Program-made: the position numbers and the translations under genes
The notes under the pieces: generated by a model
Databases searched by the model: none
The model's input: the letters and a program-made list of their open reading frames with translations, nothing else
What the model was told of the DNA's origin: nothing
NCBI RefSeq assembly: GCF_020554845.1
Contig: NZ_JAJCIA010000062.1
Coordinates: 1 to 13,203, forward strand
DNA: 13,203 bases
Reading direction: 5' to 3'
DNA from: Blautia faecis
Lineage (GTDB): Bacteria; Bacillota; Clostridia; Lachnospirales; Lachnospiraceae
In this document: positions 1-8,011 of the stretch, in pieces
Position numbering within the stretch: the first letter of the stretch is position 1
Layout: every line of letters begins with the position of its first letter

Positions 1-176
1 GGAACGTTGCGACGCGCGGCGGTGAATATACATTGTGAAATCGCGTCCGGGATAATGACCAACACATTAAATAGCAAATTTGTAAACAATAATTACTGCA
101 CACCTTATTGTACATGATTTTCAAGGACTTGAAAAGGAAAAAGTGGGGAGAAATTCATAAAATGTTCATAAATATT
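1..176. other. Left edge and upstream spacer; possible 3' tail of an earlier gene
   Basis: No gene can be assigned here. The first ~60 bases are clearly more GC-rich than what follows. One plus-strand frame reads N-V-A-T-R-G-G-E-Y-T-L and stops at TGA 36-38, which could be the C-terminus of a gene entering from the left, but I do not recognise it. After base 60 the DNA becomes AT-rich and stop-rich. The octamer TTCATAAA occurs twice (154-161 and 165-172) just ahead of the first promoter, and could be a regulator site or chance. Confidence 0.25.
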
Positions 177-185
177 TGTTATGAT
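177..185 (+). promoter_or_regulatory. Extended -10 promoter for the exoribonuclease/methyltransferase pair
   Basis: TG-T-TATGAT (177-185) matches an extended -10 element. No good -35 is present at 17 bp, which is common for extended -10 promoters. It lies about 60 bp before the first gene. The transcript would carry a small hairpin (GTCTG/CGGAC, 201-216) with a T-run at 221-226, which resembles a weak attenuator. The gene's ribosome binding site (AAGGGAAGGA) ends at 240. Confidence 0.4.
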
Positions 186-244
186 ACAAAAGATTGTAAT
201 GTCTGGGAAAACGGACGTGTCTTTTTTAGAAAGGGAAGGAAATT

Positions 245-1192
245 ATGCGTTTTTTAAATGAGTTGCATGAAGGCGACCGGATCAGTGGCATTTATCTGTG
301 TAAGCAGAAGCAGCCGGCTGTGACCAAGAACGGAAAGCCTTATGAGAATATTATACTCCAGGATAAGACTGGAATGATGGATGGAAAGATCTGGGATCCG
401 AATTCTCTTGGAATTGATGATTTTGACGCACTGGATTACATTGAAGTCATGGGAGACGTGACCAGCTTTGCAGGAGCTATGCAGCTGAATATCAAGCGTG
501 TGCGCAAAGCAGGCGAGGGTGAGTACAATCCGGCAGATTATCTTCCGGTAAGTGAGAACAGCACGGATGATATGTATACCCAGCTGGTTGCCATGATCGG
601 CACTGTGAAGAATACCTATCTGAATACACTTTTGAAGAAACTGTTTATAGAGGATAAAGAATTTTTGAAATCTTTCGAGGAGCATTCCGCAGCCAAAACC
701 GTACATCATGGCTTTATAGGCGGGCTGATGGAGCATACTTTAAGTGTTGCCAGGCTTTGTGATTATATGGCATCTGCTTATCCGGTGATCAAGCGAGATA
801 TGCTGATCACAGCAGCACTTCTTCATGATGTAGGAAAGACAAGAGAACTTTCTTCTTTTCCACTGAATGATTATACAGATGAGGGACAGCTTCTGGGCCA
901 TATTATAATCGGAGCACAGATGATTCATGATCTGATTAAGGAGATACCGGACTTTCCATTGGATCTGGAGAACCAGCTGGTACATTGTATTCTGGCACAT
1001 CATGGCGAACTTGAGTACGGTTCCCCTAAGAAACCTGCTATGGTAGAGGCAGTTGCTTTGAATCTTGCAGATAATACAGATGCCCGCATGGAGACTCTTA
1101 CCGAGATTTTTGCAGCAGATAAGAGCAAGAAAGAATGGCTTGGATTTAACAGAATATTTGAATCTAACTTAAGAAAGACAGGAGAATGGTAA
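245..1192 (+). CDS. yhaM: YhaM-type 3'-5' exoribonuclease (OB-fold plus HD domain)
   Basis: Predicted cytoplasmic 3'-5' exoribonuclease of the YhaM/CBF1 family, which degrades single-stranded RNA (and DNA) in Firmicutes. The N-terminal ~95 residues fit an OB-fold nucleic-acid-binding domain, including the I-I-L-Q-D-K-T-G-x-M-D-G-K-I-W strand pattern at 36-50. The HD phosphohydrolase domain follows: His164 in G-L-M-E-H-T-L, the H194-D195 pair in L-L-H-D-V-G-K, H252-H253, and D276/D279 near the end as metal ligands. At 315 residues it is family length. The ATG sits 4 nt after an AAGGA site. The next gene starts 5 nt after its stop with a ribosome binding site inside this gene's last codons, so the two are probably co-translated. 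Function is from the family; the motifs are seen directly. Confidence 0.9.
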   Translation: MRFLNELHEGDRISGIYLCKQKQPAVTKNGKPYENIILQDKTGMMDGKIWDPNSLGIDDFDALDYIEVMGDVTSFAGAMQLNIKRVRKAGEGEYNPADYLPVSENSTDDMYTQLVAMIGTVKNTYLNTLLKKLFIEDKEFLKSFEEHSAAKTVHHGFIGGLMEHTLSVARLCDYMASAYPVIKRDMLITAALLHDVGKTRELSSFPLNDYTDEGQLLGHIIIGAQMIHDLIKEIPDFPLDLENQLVHCILAHHGELEYGSPKKPAMVEAVALNLADNTDARMETLTEIFAADKSKKEWLGFNRIFESNLRKTGEW

Positions 1193-1197
1193 TCTTT

Positions 1198-2577
1198 ATG
1201 GAGTATCGTAAGAATGATATTGTTACGTTAAAGATTGAAGATTGCGGAATTGACGGTGAAGGTATCGGAAAGGCTGATGGCTTCACCGTTTTTGTCAAAG
1301 ATGCAGTAATCGGAGACACAGTCCGCGCAAAGATCATGAAAGCGAAGAAAAATTACGGTTACGGAAGATTGGAGGAGATTATCACCCCATCTCCTGACCG
1401 TGTGGAGCCGAAGTGTCAGTTCGCAAGACAATGCGGAGGTTGCCAGCTGCAGGCCCTTTCTTATGAGAAGCAGCTGGAATTTAAGACTTCCAAAGTCAGG
1501 GGACATTTGGAGCGGATTGGCGGCTTTACAGATATTCCTATGGAGAAAATCCTGGGAATGGACCGGCCTTTCCACTATAGAAATAAAGCGCAGTTTCCAG
1601 TTGGAAAGTCAAAAGACGGCAGAATTATTACCGGATTTTATGCCGGCCGTACCCACAGTATTATTGAGAACCGGGATTGTGCTCTTGGGGTAACACGGAA
1701 TAAGGAGGTTTTGGATCGTGTGATCGCTCATATGGAGAAGTTCCACATCCAGCCGTATGATGAGAATACTGGCAAGGGCTTAGTGCGCCATGTGCTGATT
1801 CGATATGGCTTTTTTACGGACGAGATGATGGTCTGTCTGATCATTAACGGGGAGAATCTTCCTGGCGAAGAGGCTCTGGTGAAATCCCTTCGTCAGATTC
1901 CGGAGGCTGTCAGTGTGATGGTAAATGTGAATAAGAAGCGAAATAATGTGATCCTTGGGGAAAAGGTGCGGCTGCTCTGGGGACAGCCATACATTACAGA
2001 CAAGATCGGAGAGATTTCCTATCAGATTTCGCCGCTGTCCTTTTTTCAGGTAAATCCTTACCAGACAGGGCGTCTTTATGGAAAAGCACTGGAATATGCA
2101 CAACTTTCCGGAAATGAGACTGTGTGGGATCTTTACTGCGGAATTGGAACAATTTCTCTGTTTCTTGCACAGAAGGCAAAGATGGTAAGGGGCGTGGAGA
2201 TCATTCCTGCTGCCATTGAGAATGCTAAAGAGAATGCGCGCCTGAACGGATTTGATAATACGGAATTTTTTGTGGGAAAAGCAGAGGAAGTGCTTCCAGA
2301 GCAGTTTGCCCGCACTGGTGAGCGTGCTGACGTGATTGTAGTAGACCCGCCGAGAAAAGGCTGCGACGAGACCTTGCTTTCTACCATTATCAAAATGCAG
2401 CCCGACCGGGTAGTTTACGTAAGCTGCGACAGCGCAACTCTGGCACGGGATTTGAAGTATCTTTGTGAAAGAGGCTACGAATTGAAGAAAGTCTGCCCGG
2501 TTGATATGTTCCCGAATACGGTGTCGGTGGAGACGGTTGTTCTTTTGTCCCAACTGAAACAAAAGCCGGATGATTAG
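1198..2577 (+). CDS. rlmD: 23S rRNA (uracil-5-)-methyltransferase, RlmD/RlmCD type
   Basis: SAM-dependent enzyme making 5-methyluridine in 23S rRNA. From the chosen start it has 459 residues. An N-terminal TRAM domain (~1-62) is followed by cysteines C73, C79, C82 and C161 in the pattern expected for a 4Fe-4S cluster. The SAM site is D-L-Y-C-G-I-G-T from 311, then D-P-P-R-K-G from 383, the nucleophile C410 in V-S-C-D-S-A-T-L, and the general base E445 in V-S-V-E-T-V. An ATG at 1186 is also in frame, but it lies 1 nt from the GGAG at 1181-1184, so ATG 1198 is preferred. The reading frame ends at TAG 2575-2577, just where many Clostridia homologues continue into a C-terminal extension. That extension persists out of frame downstream. 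All catalytic residues lie before the stop, so methyltransferase activity is expected to remain. Confidence 0.93.
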   Translation: MEYRKNDIVTLKIEDCGIDGEGIGKADGFTVFVKDAVIGDTVRAKIMKAKKNYGYGRLEEIITPSPDRVEPKCQFARQCGGCQLQALSYEKQLEFKTSKVRGHLERIGGFTDIPMEKILGMDRPFHYRNKAQFPVGKSKDGRIITGFYAGRTHSIIENRDCALGVTRNKEVLDRVIAHMEKFHIQPYDENTGKGLVRHVLIRYGFFTDEMMVCLIINGENLPGEEALVKSLRQIPEAVSVMVNVNKKRNNVILGEKVRLLWGQPYITDKIGEISYQISPLSFFQVNPYQTGRLYGKALEYAQLSGNETVWDLYCGIGTISLFLAQKAKMVRGVEIIPAAIENAKENARLNGFDNTEFFVGKAEEVLPEQFARTGERADVIVVDPPRKGCDETLLSTIIKMQPDRVVYVSCDSATLARDLKYLCERGYELKKVCPVDMFPNTVSVETVVLLSQLKQKPDD

Positions 2578-2846
2578 ATTAATGTCACGATTGAACTTGA
2601 TGATATGATATAACATCTGCAGAGACTAAGGCTACATATGATGAGATAAAGAAATATGTGGCTGAACATAATGCCGGCATGAAGGTTTCCAATCTGTATA
2701 TCTCACAGGTAAAGAGAAAATGCGGAATTGAGGTTGGAAAGAATTATAATTTACCTAAAAATGAAGATAGCAGGCAACCGCAGTGTCCAGAAGATAAAGA
2801 GAGTGCAATTGTGGAGGCATTGAAGCATTTTAAGATGAATAGTTAA
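2578..2846 (+). pseudogene. Frameshifted relic of the RlmD C-terminal extension
   Basis: Past the TAG that ends rlmD, the same frame continues I-N-V-T-I-E-L-D-D-M-I and stops at TAA 2611-2613. Shifting one base from 2613 gives T-S-A-E-T-K-A-T-Y-D-E-I-K-K-Y-V, then L-Y-I-S-Q-V-K-R-K-C-G, N-Y-N-L-P-K and Q-P-Q-C-P, ending at TAA 2844-2846. This is the small domain usually fused to, or placed directly after, clostridial rumA-type methyltransferases (recognised from memory). Adding one G in the ATGATATAACA stretch (about 2605-2615) restores D-D-M-D-I-T-S-A. One nonsense codon plus one single-base deletion therefore explain the present state. A 62-residue open frame from ATG 2658 survives, but it has no convincing ribosome binding site and is probably untranslated. 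Restart, programmed recoding or a sequencing error are alternatives. Confidence 0.75.
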
Positions 2847-2866
2847 TAAAGAGAGGTGCAGATGCT

Positions 2867-3556
2867 ATGCCAGGTATACTCGTGGTTGAAGATGATGAAA
2901 ATTTAAATCGTGGAATTACATTCTCACTGAAAAAATCCGGATATGAGGTTTTTTCAGCAGAATCAGTGAAAAAAGCGAAAAGAATTGCAAGTGATAATAA
3001 TGTGGATGTTACCATTTGTGATGTGAATCTTCCGGATGGGAATGGACTGGAATTTGTAAGGTGGATGAGATGCAATTATAATACATACATTATTTGTCTT
3101 ACAGCACTAGATCAGGAGATGGATCAGGTCATGGGATATGAAGCAGGGGCAGATGATTATATTACAAAGCCGTTTAGTCTTTCGGTACTTCTTTTGAAAA
3201 TAGAAGCATATTTCCGTCGCAGACAGGAGAAAACGGAAGCCGGAAAGATGATTTCGGGAGATATCGTATTTATCGCAGGAGAAATGAAAGTCCTGATAAA
3301 GAGTCGTGAAATCAGTCTGACAAAAACGGAGTTGAAAATGCTGACTTTTTTTCTTCAGAATCCGAAACAGATTCTTTCAAAAACACAAATATTGGAAAAT
3401 GTGTTTGATCTGGAAGGGGATTTTGTGGATGAAAATACAATTGCTGTCAATATCAGAAGACTCCGTGAGAAAATCGAAGACAATCCGGCTGCACCGGTCT
3501 ATATAAAGAATATCAGAGGTCTTGGGTATATATGGAATCAGGAGGTAAGGCAGTGA
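2867..3556 (+). CDS. OmpR-family response regulator
   Basis: Two-component transcription factor of 229 residues. The receiver domain (1-~118) has the acidic pair E8/D9/D10, phosphoacceptor D52 in T-I-C-D-V-N-L-P-D-G-N-G, T79 and K101 (Y-I-T-K-P-F). The C-terminal winged helix (~128-226) has T-K-T-E-L-K-M-L and a recognition-helix region around N-T-I-A-V-N-I-R-R-L-R-E-K-I, ending in I-R-G-L-G-Y. The ATG at 2867 follows GAGAGG (2851-2856). It overlaps the kinase gene by four bases (GTGA), so the kinase is the partner. The likely target is the dyad at 4864-4883 in front of the ABC transporter; this is inferred from position. I see no convincing promoter directly upstream, only the rlmD relic. 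Confidence 0.93.
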   Translation: MPGILVVEDDENLNRGITFSLKKSGYEVFSAESVKKAKRIASDNNVDVTICDVNLPDGNGLEFVRWMRCNYNTYIICLTALDQEMDQVMGYEAGADDYITKPFSLSVLLLKIEAYFRRRQEKTEAGKMISGDIVFIAGEMKVLIKSREISLTKTELKMLTFFLQNPKQILSKTQILENVFDLEGDFVDENTIAVNIRRLREKIEDNPAAPVYIKNIRGLGYIWNQEVRQ

Positions 3557-4797
3557 CAAAGAGATATCGCAAGAAGATTACAGTAGTGCTCTCCTTGGTA
3601 TTACCTGTCATATTATTGTTTGCAATATTAAATTGCTTTACCACGTATGTGTTTTATGAAGATTATAAATATAAAATGAATCTTATGACAGAGATTGCTG
3701 CAAAGGAAGAATTTTCCGGGCTGGATGCTGTTTCGGAATTGCTTAAGGATAAGGATATTGAAACCAACGAACAGGGAAGGCGATTATTGGAGCAATATGG
3801 ATACTGGGGGAATAAAGGGAATGCATTTTATTCGCAATTCCGGCATCAGGTTATGGTGACCGGTGCTGTAAGCACTGTGATATGCGTGCTTCTTTTGACT
3901 TTTTTACTTTATTGGAAGAAAAAAGAAGATGCGTGTCATCAGAAAATTTTAGACCAGTTGGAAGAAATTCTGATCAGATTCCGTGAAAATAAATTTGATG
4001 ATTTACTGAAAACGGAAAATCATGCAGAACTGGAAAAATTGAATGACCAGCTTGAAGCAATCGGACATCATATTCAGTTGATAAAGGAAGAAGCAAGGGC
4101 AGAAAAGGAGAACACGAAAGAAATGGTTTCTGATATTTCTCACCAGTTAAAGACACCGGTTGCAGCTTTGGATACATGTTTTAGTGTGCTGATGCAGAAT
4201 GACTTAAGTGCCACAGAACAGGAGGAGTTTCGTATCCGTTGTCGGAGTGCTCTGGATGGACTGGAGACATTATTGCAGTCGCTTCTTGAAATATCCAAGA
4301 TGGAAACTGGACTGATTCAGATTAATAAGAAAAAGCTTCCGCTTATGGATACTGTCATATCTGCTGTGAACCGCACTTATCCCAAAGCGGATGAGAAAGA
4401 AATTGAATTCGTTTTTGACTATGAAAAAGAGCTGGAAACATGCACGATTATGCAGGATAAAAGGTGGCTTGGTGAAGCTGTGATCAACGTTCTGGATAAT
4501 GCGGTCAAGTACAGTCCGTGTGGTTCAAAAATATTTATCCGGTTACAAAAAAGAAACGATCTTGTAAGAATGGAAATTGAGGATCAGGGAATTGGTATTC
4601 CGCAGAATGAGTATCACAAAATTTTTCAACGATTTTACAGAGGAAGTTCCAGGGAGGTCATGGAAAAGAGTGGTACAGGAATCGGACTTTTTCTATCGAG
4701 AGAAATTATCGAAAAACACGCAGGTACGATCACGGTAACCTCCGGCAAAAAGAAAAAAGGAAGCACGTTTGTGATTCAATTACCATATGTTGGTTAA
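3553..4797 (+). CDS. Membrane sensor histidine kinase
   Basis: Partner kinase of the preceding regulator, 414 residues from GTG 3553. GTG is chosen because GGAGG (3541-3545) lies 7 nt before it and it forms a GTGA overlap with the regulator's stop; an in-frame ATG at 3532 has no such site. Counted from GTG, there is a membrane segment at ~8-33, an outside loop of ~65 residues, a second membrane segment at ~100-120, and a linker without an obvious HAMP motif. The phosphorylated histidine is H197 (D-I-S-H-Q-L-K-T-P). The ATPase core has the N-box N-V-L-D-N-A-V-K-Y-S at ~312-321, G1 D-Q-G-I-G-I-P at ~344-350, F-box F-Q-R-F-Y-R-G and G2 G-T-G-I-G-L-F-L at ~374-381. The outside loop is longer than the very short loop of classic BceS-type intramembrane sensors, so it may bind ligand itself as well as being told by the transporter. 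Confidence 0.92.
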   Translation: MTKRYRKKITVVLSLVLPVILLFAILNCFTTYVFYEDYKYKMNLMTEIAAKEEFSGLDAVSELLKDKDIETNEQGRRLLEQYGYWGNKGNAFYSQFRHQVMVTGAVSTVICVLLLTFLLYWKKKEDACHQKILDQLEEILIRFRENKFDDLLKTENHAELEKLNDQLEAIGHHIQLIKEEARAEKENTKEMVSDISHQLKTPVAALDTCFSVLMQNDLSATEQEEFRIRCRSALDGLETLLQSLLEISKMETGLIQINKKKLPLMDTVISAVNRTYPKADEKEIEFVFDYEKELETCTIMQDKRWLGEAVINVLDNAVKYSPCGSKIFIRLQKRNDLVRMEIEDQGIGIPQNEYHKIFQRFYRGSSREVMEKSGTGIGLFLSREIIEKHAGTITVTSGKKKKGSTFVIQLPYVG

Positions 4798-4806
4798 ATT
4801 TTAAGT

Positions 4807-4849
4807 GAGCAGAAATCTTACAATTCTGTAAGACTTCTGCTCGTTTTTT
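4807..4849 (+). terminator. Rho-independent terminator after the two-component genes
   Basis: GAGCAGAA-A-TCTTACA, loop ATTC, then TGTAAGA-C-TTCTGCTC gives a 16-position stem with a single A/C mismatch. A T6 run follows (4844-4849). It lies 10 nt after the kinase stop and separates the regulator/kinase transcript from the ABC genes. Confidence 0.92.
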
Positions 4850-4853
4850 GAAA

Positions 4854-4883
4854 GTGAAATGAAAGATTGTCCTGATACAATCT
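4854..4883 (+). promoter_or_regulatory. Probable regulated promoter with a 7-6-7 palindromic operator
   Basis: AGATTGT-CCTGAT-ACAATCT (4864-4883) is a perfect 7-bp inverted repeat with a 6-bp spacer. A -10-like TACAAT (4876-4881) overlaps its right arm, and a weak -35-like GTGAAA (4854-4859) lies 16 bp upstream of it. The site is between the terminator and the ABC operon. It is a reasonable binding site for the neighbouring response regulator, but the dyad overlaps the spacer and -10, which would also fit a repressor. Function is inferred. Confidence 0.5.
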
Positions 4884-4910
4884 GGATGTAGGATGAAAAG
4901 GAGGCAACAC

Positions 4911-5585
4911 ATGAGTGTGATATTAGAAACCAAGCAGCTTTGTAAGTTTTATGGCGCAGGTGAGAATCAGGTCAAAGCGGTCAATCAGGTGGACATTCAG
5001 ATTGAGCAGGGAGAATTTGTCGCAATTGTTGGAAAGTCAGGTTCCGGTAAAAGTACATTACTTCATATGCTTGGAGGGCTAGACACCCCGACAAAAGGCA
5101 GTGTTACTTTAGCAGGGAAAGATTTATACAGGATGAAGGAAGATGCCCTTGCTGTTTTCCGCAGAAGAAAAATCGGATTTGTTTTTCAGGCATTTAATCT
5201 GGTTTCATCTGTTAATGTCTGGGAAAATATTGTACTGCCACTGGGGCTGGATGGAAGAAAAGTGGATGAAGCGTATGTAAATGATATTATTGCAACTCTG
5301 GGGATTGAAAACCGGATTTATAATCTGCCAAATCAGTTATCCGGAGGACAGCAGCAGAGAGTAGCAATTGCAAGAGCACTGGTGAATCGTCCGGAAATTA
5401 TATTTGCAGATGAGCCGACAGGAAATCTTGATTCTAAGACCAGTGATGAGGTAATCGCTCTGCTTAAGATGACAGCAAAAAAATATGGACAGACAATTGT
5501 AATGATTACCCATGATGACGAAATTGCACAGGTCGCTGACCGTATTCTGGTGATTGAGGACGGACAGGTGGTGGATTTCAGATGA
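4911..5585 (+). CDS. ABC transporter ATP-binding protein (MacB/LolD/BceA-like)
   Basis: ATPase of a FtsX-type ABC system, 224 residues from ATG 4911. An upstream in-frame ATG at 4893 is rejected because AAAAGGAGG (4896-4904) lies 6 nt before 4911. It has Walker A G-K-S-G-S-G-K-S (41-48), Q-loop Q93 in F-V-F-Q-A-F-N-L, signature L-S-G-G-Q-Q-Q (143-149), Walker B I-I-F-A-D-E-P with catalytic E168, the D-loop S/L-D-S-K, and H201 as the switch histidine. Size and motifs match the LolD/MacB/BceA group that powers FtsX-fold permeases by mechanotransmission. It overlaps the permease by ATGA. The nearby two-component pair suggests a role in peptide antibiotic sensing or resistance; the substrate is unknown. 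Confidence 0.93.
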   Translation: MSVILETKQLCKFYGAGENQVKAVNQVDIQIEQGEFVAIVGKSGSGKSTLLHMLGGLDTPTKGSVTLAGKDLYRMKEDALAVFRRRKIGFVFQAFNLVSSVNVWENIVLPLGLDGRKVDEAYVNDIIATLGIENRIYNLPNQLSGGQQQRVAIARALVNRPEIIFADEPTGNLDSKTSDEVIALLKMTAKKYGQTIVMITHDDEIAQVADRILVIEDGQVVDFR

Positions 5586-8011
5586 AGACAATAAGCAGGA
5601 TTGCATATAGCAATGCCAAAAAGAACAAGACAAGAAGTATACTGATTATGATGTCCATATGTCTGACTACGATGCTGCTTGTGATTATCAGTACTGTGGG
5701 AAATGGAATGATCCGTTTGCAGAAAAGTCAGGCGGCAAGCTCATATGGAAGCAATTATGGCCTGTTTATCGCCGCAGATGGTACGCAATTAAAAGAAGTG
5801 GAACGCAGAGCTGAGATATCTGATATCGGCATCATGTGTACGGAGGGCATCCTGAAAGGAAATGAAAATGGCGGCTTTGTCAGTGCGGATGAAACGGTCA
5901 GGAAAATGCTTCCCTATAATCAGGAATATGTGTTGAAGGAAGGTACCTATCCGGAAAAGGCGCAGGAAATTGCCGCAGGACGCGCTTTCTTTGATGCAGT
6001 GGGATACCATGATGTAAAGGTCGGAGACATCGTAACATTGGAGTACCGTTCCGGCATGCAGTCGGAATACGCACCGGTGGAATTTACTGTCAGCGGGATT
6101 TTATATGACCGGGATGAATATACCATCGAGGCTTCCTATGTTGTATTCGGTTCGCAGGATTTTTATAATGAGCGTGTTGCGGAGGGTGACAGGCAATATA
6201 ATATCTATTTTACCTTGAGCGATTCTGCAAATGTATCTATGAATAATGTTGCGCCTGTTATAAAAGAAATCGCGGATTTCTGCGGCATTGACCAGAAAAA
6301 CGTGATCATCAATGACCTCTACCTGCAGTGGGTATTGCAGCCGAGCTATGAAATGATTGTGGTTTGTGGAACCCTGATCCTCGGAATCGTGCTGTTTTCC
6401 GTTGTGGTCATTTATAATATCTTCCAGGTCGGGATCGCCCAGAAGGTTCAGGAGTACGGAAAAATCAAGGCGCTGGGTGCAACCAGAAAGCAGATGAAGC
6501 AGTTGATCTTTCGTGAGGGCATTCTTCTGGCGGTTCTTTCGATACCGCTGGGGCTGCTGTTTGGTTTCCTGATTGCAAAAGTCAGTTTCAACTGGCTGGT
6601 GGAGCAGGGAAATCTGGTATCGTCCGGAATCAAGAACCATCAGGTGCCTCTGTTTTCACTAACAATTATGCTCATCTGCATTTTTGTATCGTTTCTTACG
6701 GTCGTTTTGGCTCTGCGCAAACCCATGAAAATTGTTTCCCGGATTTCACCAATCGAAGCGACACGGTATCTTGACGGCTCCAAAACGCAAAAACAGGGCA
6801 GACGAAAAGGCAGAAAAGATGTCACCGTTTTCTCCATGGCAATGGCAAATGTGACAGGCAATCCGAAAAGAACCATTGCTACGATTCTTACCATGGGGCT
6901 TTCCTGTGTATTGTTTGTAATTATCTCTAATTATGTTGGAAATATTGACCCGGAGTACGAGGCGCGGATTGCAATCAACCATGGACAATTTGAGTTGCAG
7001 CTGGATTATTCCCAGAATTATGATGAAGCCTATTCGGAGAATAATCTGGACACAATCCTACAGAACAACCCACTGAATGATTCATTGATTAAAGAAATCA
7101 AATCCATCCCCGGTGTAACGGATGTACTGACGAGAGAAATCGTCTCTGCAGATCTGAACGGAACAAAATTTCCGGTTGCAATCGTAAATCAAGAGGATTT
7201 TGAAATGATGCGCGGGGATGGCGATATCGGTTCCATGGACTATGCACAGGCTGTCAAAAACGGGGATGTTTTCTTTGGCTGGTCCATGTGGATGGAAGCT
7301 GACGGGTATTCTGCGGGTGCACCGATTACATTCAACTTTGATAACGGAAGCGGAACCTATACCTATCATGGAAAAATCGCAGGCTCCTTTGTAAGCGCGG
7401 ACACTTATCTGGTCATTCCGGAAGAAGTATACCGCTCTGTAGATCCGAAAGGGACATCTTATGGATACCTGTGGGTGGATTGTGCTAAAAAAGATGTGGC
7501 ATCTGTAGAGCAAAGCCTGAATGACCTGCTCTCCGATACTTCTCATATCAAGCTGAACACCTATCACGCAGAATTGCAAACTGCAGAATACGCAAGCCGT
7601 ATGATGAAGCTTGGCTGCTATCTGTTCATGGCAATTGTCGGTCTCATTGGGTTTATGAATCTGGCAAACACCATGATCATCAATATCACCACGAAGAAGC
7701 AGGAATATGGTGTATTACAGGCTGTGGGTATGACAAATAAACAATTAAATTTATGCCTGCAGTTACAGGGACTGATTTTTACGGTTGGCACCATATGTGT
7801 AGCACTTATCGTTGGTCTGCCACTTGGCTATGCGCTCTTTGCCTATGCAAAGCATAATGGAATATTTGGAATGAATGTCTATCATGTTCCAATTACACCA
7901 ATTCTTGCTATGATTTTGCTGGTCAGTCTTTTGCAGATTGTGCTTTCCCTCGTTTTAAGCAGTAATCTGAAAAAGGAAACGCTGGTAGAAAGAATAAGGT
8001 ATCAGGGATAG
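5582..8011 (+). CDS. FtsX-family ABC transporter permease, duplicated 4+4 membrane layout
   Basis: Membrane permease of 809 residues partnered with the ATPase before it (ATGA overlap, translational coupling). I place membrane segments at ~20-40, 258-281, 311-333 and 356-378, then 430-452, 678-701, 730-755 and 772-793. Each half has one large outside domain (~41-257 and ~453-677) after its first helix. The FtsX coupling motifs E-Y-G-K-I-K-A-L-G-A-T (291-301) and E-Y-G-V-L-Q-A-V-G-M-T (~708-718) appear once per half, showing an internal duplication in which each half is MacB-like. This differs from BceB/VraG permeases (ten helices, one large loop). Likely roles are export or removal of a peptide antibiotic or envelope substrate. 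No terminator is evident after the stop. Confidence 0.9.
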   Translation: MKTISRIAYSNAKKNKTRSILIMMSICLTTMLLVIISTVGNGMIRLQKSQAASSYGSNYGLFIAADGTQLKEVERRAEISDIGIMCTEGILKGNENGGFVSADETVRKMLPYNQEYVLKEGTYPEKAQEIAAGRAFFDAVGYHDVKVGDIVTLEYRSGMQSEYAPVEFTVSGILYDRDEYTIEASYVVFGSQDFYNERVAEGDRQYNIYFTLSDSANVSMNNVAPVIKEIADFCGIDQKNVIINDLYLQWVLQPSYEMIVVCGTLILGIVLFSVVVIYNIFQVGIAQKVQEYGKIKALGATRKQMKQLIFREGILLAVLSIPLGLLFGFLIAKVSFNWLVEQGNLVSSGIKNHQVPLFSLTIMLICIFVSFLTVVLALRKPMKIVSRISPIEATRYLDGSKTQKQGRRKGRKDVTVFSMAMANVTGNPKRTIATILTMGLSCVLFVIISNYVGNIDPEYEARIAINHGQFELQLDYSQNYDEAYSENNLDTILQNNPLNDSLIKEIKSIPGVTDVLTREIVSADLNGTKFPVAIVNQEDFEMMRGDGDIGSMDYAQAVKNGDVFFGWSMWMEADGYSAGAPITFNFDNGSGTYTYHGKIAGSFVSADTYLVIPEEVYRSVDPKGTSYGYLWVDCAKKDVASVEQSLNDLLSDTSHIKLNTYHAELQTAEYASRMMKLGCYLFMAIVGLIGFMNLANTMIINITTKKQEYGVLQAVGMTNKQLNLCLQLQGLIFTVGTICVALIVGLPLGYALFAYAKHNGIFGMNVYHVPITPILAMILLVSLLQIVLSLVLSSNLKKETLVERIRYQG

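Noticed and set aside
254..1003. Two minus-strand open frames opposite the exoribonuclease gene
   Set aside because: They lie wholly opposite a well-supported gene, have no family motifs and no ribosome binding sites.
1186..1197. Upstream ATG for rlmD adding M-V-I-F
   Set aside because: It is only 1 nt from the GGAG motif; ATG 1198 fits the TRAM-domain start better.
1780..2616. 278-residue minus-strand frame opposite rlmD
   Set aside because: It is antisense to conserved catalytic motifs of rlmD, is rich in unusual residues and has no recognisable domain.
3532..3552. ATG start for the histidine kinase at 3532
   Set aside because: The GGAGG site at 3541-3545 lies downstream of it and is well spaced for GTG 3553.
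6101..7579. Several minus-strand frames of 60-180 residues inside the permease gene
   Set aside because: They are shadows of a conserved membrane protein with no start signals or domains.
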